Source: Lachnospiraceae bacterium (lineage in GTDB: Bacteria > Bacillota > Clostridia > Lachnospirales > Lachnospiraceae). Taken from it: a stretch of DNA of 64,000 nucleotides. Below, one piece after another: positions 61,766 to 64,000 of this stretch (position 1 is its first letter; each line of letters starts with the position of its first letter). Under the pieces are notes generated by a model that saw nothing but the letters and a program-made list of their open reading frames with translations, ran no database searches and was not told the origin of the DNA. The DNA lies in NCBI GenBank assembly GCA_024403415.1, contig JAKSRY010000003.1, positions 1 through 64,000 on the forward strand, given 5' to 3'. A program made the translations under genes and the position numbers.

Positions 61766-62287
61766 TTAATGCACCATCTGCAGCACCATAGCCATGAGCT
61801 GTGACTGAGGCATCATCAAATTTATTGTCTGGCTTCCAAACTGTAATGCGATCGCATCTGTGTATGGAATAACCGCTGTTAAGTTCTTAACCTTCTTTTC
61901 AAATCCGTGTTCAGGAGCAACAAAGATTATTCTCTCGTTCGTAACAAAAACAACGCCCTCTTTGAATTCAAACCATTCCTGATCAATTGGTCTGGTCGTT
62001 CCATGTGTATTATGCATTGTCCAGTTCTTTGTTACTTTATAGCTGCTTCCTCCACGTCTGCTTGAATATGACCTTTCCTTTTGCTTTACTGCCAAGGCTG
62101 CCTTATCCATAAAATGACAGATTTCATTCTGTCCTAATAAAATCGTAGATGGATTAAACTTAGGAAGCTGTCCAGTCATTATTTCATTTGATATACGCTG
62201 CGGAACCAAACTTTGTAATTGAGGTGCATCTTCACTTAGACGAATTCCAAATAAAGAAGCAACAAATCTACTTCCTTTTCCTGCCAT
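61766..62287 (-). CDS. PH/GRAM-like domain protein, 173 aa
   Basis: 173 residues. An N-terminal segment (~1-55) precedes a domain (~55-170) whose strands GVVFVTNERIIFVAPE and AVIPYTDAIALQFGSQTINL match a bacterial PH/GRAM-like fold; the FVTNERIIF phrase is characteristic. No membrane helix. Such domains bind partners or membranes. Second gene of the operon, 8 bases after the HTH gene. Confidence 0.7.
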   Translation of the reverse strand: MAGKGSRFVASLFGIRLSEDAPQLQSLVPQRISNEIMTGQLPKFNPSTILLGQNEICHFMDKAALAVKQKERSYSSRRGGSSYKVTKNWTMHNTHGTTRPIDQEWFEFKEGVVFVTNERIIFVAPEHGFEKKVKNLTAVIPYTDAIALQFGSQTINLMMPQSQLMAMVLQMVH

Positions 62288-62295
62288 ATCATCAC

Positions 62296-62505
62296 CTACG
62301 CTTCTTTAGCGTTCTTTCTCCAATTCTTATACTCACCGGTAGTTACTCTTCCATCCTTTGGTTTCTCAGCATCTGCCGGTATTGCCCAATCCCTTCCGAA
62401 TTTCTTTGCACCTTCTATTCTTCCTTCAGCGCACATTCTCTGAACTCGTCTAGGTGTTATATTCCATTTTTCTGCTATTTCTTTTATAGTCAAAAATTCG
62501 TTCAT
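62296..62505 (-). CDS. HTH (excisionase/MerR-like) protein, 69 aa, first operon gene
   Basis: 69 residues: EFLTIKEIAEKWNITPRRVQ then EGAKKFGRDWAIPADAEKPK is an HTH_17/MerR-like winged helix with the typical wing WAIP. The remaining residues are basic. It is the first gene of the long operon, right after a near-consensus promoter, and could autoregulate it or bind an element site. No ideal AGGAGG; the ATG at 62505 follows AAGGCAGGTTTTTAG. Confidence 0.8.
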   Translation of the reverse strand: MNEFLTIKEIAEKWNITPRRVQRMCAEGRIEGAKKFGRDWAIPADAEKPKDGRVTTGEYKNWRKNAKEA

Positions 62506-62663
62506 CTAAAAACCTGCCTTCAAACTAAAAAGAGCATCCGAATATAGTACTTCCAGCTATACTCAAATGCTTCTACTGTAACTGGCTACCATTTTATAGG
62601 TCCTATAGCTTTGCGTCACAAGCTTTCGCTTGCTTTGCCTAAAAATGTATGAAGTTACTAATT

Positions 62664-62692
62664 ATTATATACTTCTTGACGAACTTTGTCAA
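62664..62692 (-). promoter_or_regulatory. Consensus sigma-A promoter of the TerY-P operon
   Basis: Minus strand TTGACA (62692-62687), exactly 17 bases, TATAAT (62669-62664). Both hexamers are perfect, so expression is likely constitutive unless repressed. It precedes the HTH gene by ~160 bases. Confidence 0.85.
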
Positions 62693-62770
62693 TAGTTACC
62701 ATTTTTTCAAAGCATTTTTTCATTCTATTGTGAATTTTTGACATATATTATTTACTTTAGCACGAAATCA

Positions 62771-62806
62771 GGCTGAATATGTCGCTGAAAAAGCGACATT
62801 TCAACC
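62771..62806 (-). terminator. Stem-loop after the AAA+ gene
   Basis: GGCTGAATATGTCGCT pairs with AGCGACATTTCAACC (few mismatches) around GAAAA. No long T-run follows on the minus strand, so it may slow transcription rather than fully stop it. Confidence 0.55.
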
Positions 62807-62827
62807 TTTTCGTTATTATTCCACTTT

Positions 62828-64000
62828 TCAGGCGATAGATTTCACATCCTCGTATTCAATCGTGCACAGCTCTTCATCTGTAAGAGGCTGCTCATCATAC
62901 AATCTGTCTGCCTGATTCATTACAGCCGTTTCCAAGAAATTGCGCACCATTCTGGCATTGGAAAAATTTGCTCCCTCTACAACCGGCTGCTTCTTTTGAA
63001 GAGAAGCATTAAAACCTATTGTGGTCTGCTCTCCTTTATTTAATGCTTTTTCCTCGAAAAACTCTTCAGCATATTCCAGAGCTTCCTCTGTAGTTTCATA
63101 ACCAGCTTCTCTTGCCATCTTCTTATAAATCTGTAAAAGCTGTTCTCCGGTGTAATCCTCAAAGTCAATAAAACGATTGAATCTTGATTTCAGCCCGGGA
63201 TTCGAATTGATGAAATATGTCATTGGTTCCGTATAACCAGCAACAATTACAACAAGATCATCTCTCTCATCTTCCATAGCTTTAATCAGTGTATCTACTG
63301 CTTCCCATCCAAAATCATTTTCAGAACGTTTATATGTCAAAGCATAGGCTTCATCAATAAACAGAACACCGCCTTTAGCCTGTTTTACAACGTCTTTAAC
63401 CTTCAATGCCGTATGACCTACATACCCTGCCACAAGACCAGAACGATCCACTTCCACAAGATGTCCTTTCGAGAGAAGTCCTAAATGGTGATATATTTTT
63501 GCAATCATTCTTGCTACAGTTGTTTTTCCCGTACCTGGATTTCCGTAGAATACCATGTGCTGCGTCATCGGCATCTGTGCTAATCCTCTCTCATCTCTAA
63601 TCTGCCTGATGGTATTAAAATGAATCAGTTGGCTAACTGTTCCCTTAACCTTTTCAAGACCAACCATTGCATTCAGCTGATTTATTAATGATTCCAACGT
63701 CTCCTCTTCCTCATCAGTTCCTTCAACAGAATTTCCTTTTTTCTGATTTCTGGAAGTATCAACCGTATGCTCGCTATGTGCTGCTTTTGTTGCCTCATCA
63801 GGACCTTTATAATTAGCACGATAGAAGCTTCTCATATTGGTAATATATGTACCAAGGTCATCTCTCTCACTCTGTGACACCTCATGATCACACGCTATGA
63901 ACTCCTTTCCAAGAGCTTCATAGCCACAGATATATTTTTCAGCGTCAGACTCTTCAAGTTCACCTTTTTTCTCATATATAGAATTATCCAACTTTACAAG
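62828..64000 (-). CDS. AAA+ ATPase of the CbbX/SpoVK type with TerB-like flank (partial)
   Basis: The C-terminal ~390 residues are in the window; the frame is still open at 64000, so the N-terminus lies outside. An AAA+ domain (~110-330 of the visible part) has Walker A YGNPGTGKTT, Walker B GVLFIDEAYAL, sensor-1 VVIVAGYTEPM, and Arg-finger region NPGLKSRFNRFIDF, the CbbX/SpoVK group signature. Upstream of it, KEFIACDHEVSQSERDDLG resembles the acidic metal-binding helix of TerB. It is separated from the operon by a stem-loop and promoter, but its position and TerB-like flank suggest it belongs to the same Ter-related locus. Confidence 0.88.
   Translation of the reverse strand, partial: LVKLDNSIYEKKGELEESDAEKYICGYEALGKEFIACDHEVSQSERDDLGTYITNMRSFYRANYKGPDEATKAAHSEHTVDTSRNQKKGNSVEGTDEEEETLESLINQLNAMVGLEKVKGTVSQLIHFNTIRQIRDERGLAQMPMTQHMVFYGNPGTGKTTVARMIAKIYHHLGLLSKGHLVEVDRSGLVAGYVGHTALKVKDVVKQAKGGVLFIDEAYALTYKRSENDFGWEAVDTLIKAMEDERDDLVVIVAGYTEPMTYFINSNPGLKSRFNRFIDFEDYTGEQLLQIYKKMAREAGYETTEEALEYAEEFFEEKALNKGEQTTIGFNASLQKKQPVVEGANFSNARMVRNFLETAVMNQADRLYDEQPLTDEELCTIEYEDVKSIA

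Larger units (their letters stand above)
62506..62827. other. Operon leader and upstream spacer
   Basis: A 322-bp spacer with no gene. It holds the main promoter of the operon (62664-62692), a ~150-base transcribed leader with a short CAAGC-TTTC-GCTTG hairpin, and a stem-loop (62771-62806) behind the AAA+ gene. Confidence 0.6.
34655..64000. mobile_element. Integrative element encoding a large serine recombinase (left end in window, right end outside)
   Basis: The inferred left end is near the G-run at 34654-34661, where a host-type gene is cut. Inside are a large serine recombinase, a P4-type primase/helicase block, excisionase-like proteins, many short unknown genes and a large accessory operon. 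No relaxase, VirD4/VirB4 or phage structural genes appear, so it could be a mobilizable or satellite element, or conjugation genes may lie past 64,000. Whether the 45-64 kb operon belongs to the same element is inferred from the absence of any second boundary. Confidence 0.65.

Noticed and set aside
45463..64000. Classical tellurite-resistance operon
   Set aside because: No TerC, TerD or TerE proteins are present in the window; only TerY-type, TerY-C-like and a possible TerB-like segment are seen.
36983..64000. Conjugation machinery of an ICE
   Set aside because: No relaxase, coupling ATPase or VirB4-like gene was found in the visible part; it could lie outside.

Overview
The window looks like chromosome from a low-GC Gram-positive anaerobe of the Clostridia, most likely a Lachnospiraceae member (Butyrivibrio/Roseburia/Lachnospira-like). 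This is inferred from strong AGGAGG ribosome sites, the protein repertoire (DegV, acyl-ACP thioesterase, DUF4854-like lipoprotein, DUF5688, the surface repeat paired with thioredoxin) and the many cyclic-di-GMP proteins. No rRNA or species marker is present, so genus is not assigned. The window splits into chromosomal backbone (1 to about 34,380) and an integrated element (about 34,655 to beyond 64,000).

Backbone. From the left: a CobW-type metallochaperone GTPase cut by the window edge; a five-gene efflux operon (two lipoprotein HlyD-type adaptors, one of them a tandem fusion, an FtsX-type permease and two ATPases); a secreted thioredoxin-like protein; three cyclic-di-GMP proteins within 9 kb (CACHE-GGDEF, degenerate GGDEF plus EAL, 7TM-HD-GYP) interleaved with a PTS EIIC-like permease and a SulP anion transporter; an RCK (TrkA-like) protein paired with a CPA1 cation/proton antiporter; DegV; an alpha/beta hydrolase; an orphan Hpt protein; an Rpn-type PD-(D/E)XK nuclease with a duplicated tail; a tRNA-Leu(AAG) flanked by unusual structured repeats; acyl-ACP thioesterase; a HAD phosphatase; a cysteine-cluster protein; an AEC transporter; a lipoprotein; and Dxs. 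Short palindromic repeats are scattered between these genes.

Element, left part (34.7-45.3 kb). A large serine recombinase and a small overlapping gene sit next to the 3' remnant of a truncated Ala/Lys-rich gene, which marks the probable attachment junction. They are followed by a replication block (P4-type primase/helicase and small unknown genes) behind a leader-peptide control region, a divergent regulator, a DUF5688/DUF960-type accessory operon with two tiny membrane peptides, and an excisionase-like protein. No relaxase, coupling protein or type IV secretion gene is visible, and the right end lies outside the window.

Element, cargo (45.4-62.5 kb). A near-consensus sigma-A promoter starts a roughly 17-kb minus-strand operon: HTH protein, PH-like protein, BspA-type LRR protein, Ser/Thr kinase, TerY-type vWA, PP2C phosphatase, RecQ-like helicase, coiled-coil tail-anchored protein, membrane-anchored EndA/NucA-like nuclease, transglutaminase-like protein, DWFRK-domain protein, second TerY-type vWA, separate TerY-C-like zinc protein, second DWFRK-domain protein and a hypothetical protein. 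An AAA+ protein with a TerB-like flank lies just upstream. This matches the predicted TerY-P theme (vWA + kinase + PP2C phosphatase linked to DNA-processing effectors), with additions I do not recognise from described systems. In particular, the helicase and the LRR protein share an N-terminal domain of about 95 residues, which suggests recruitment to a common partner. My inference is a phosphorylation-controlled stress or anti-invader system carried as cargo.
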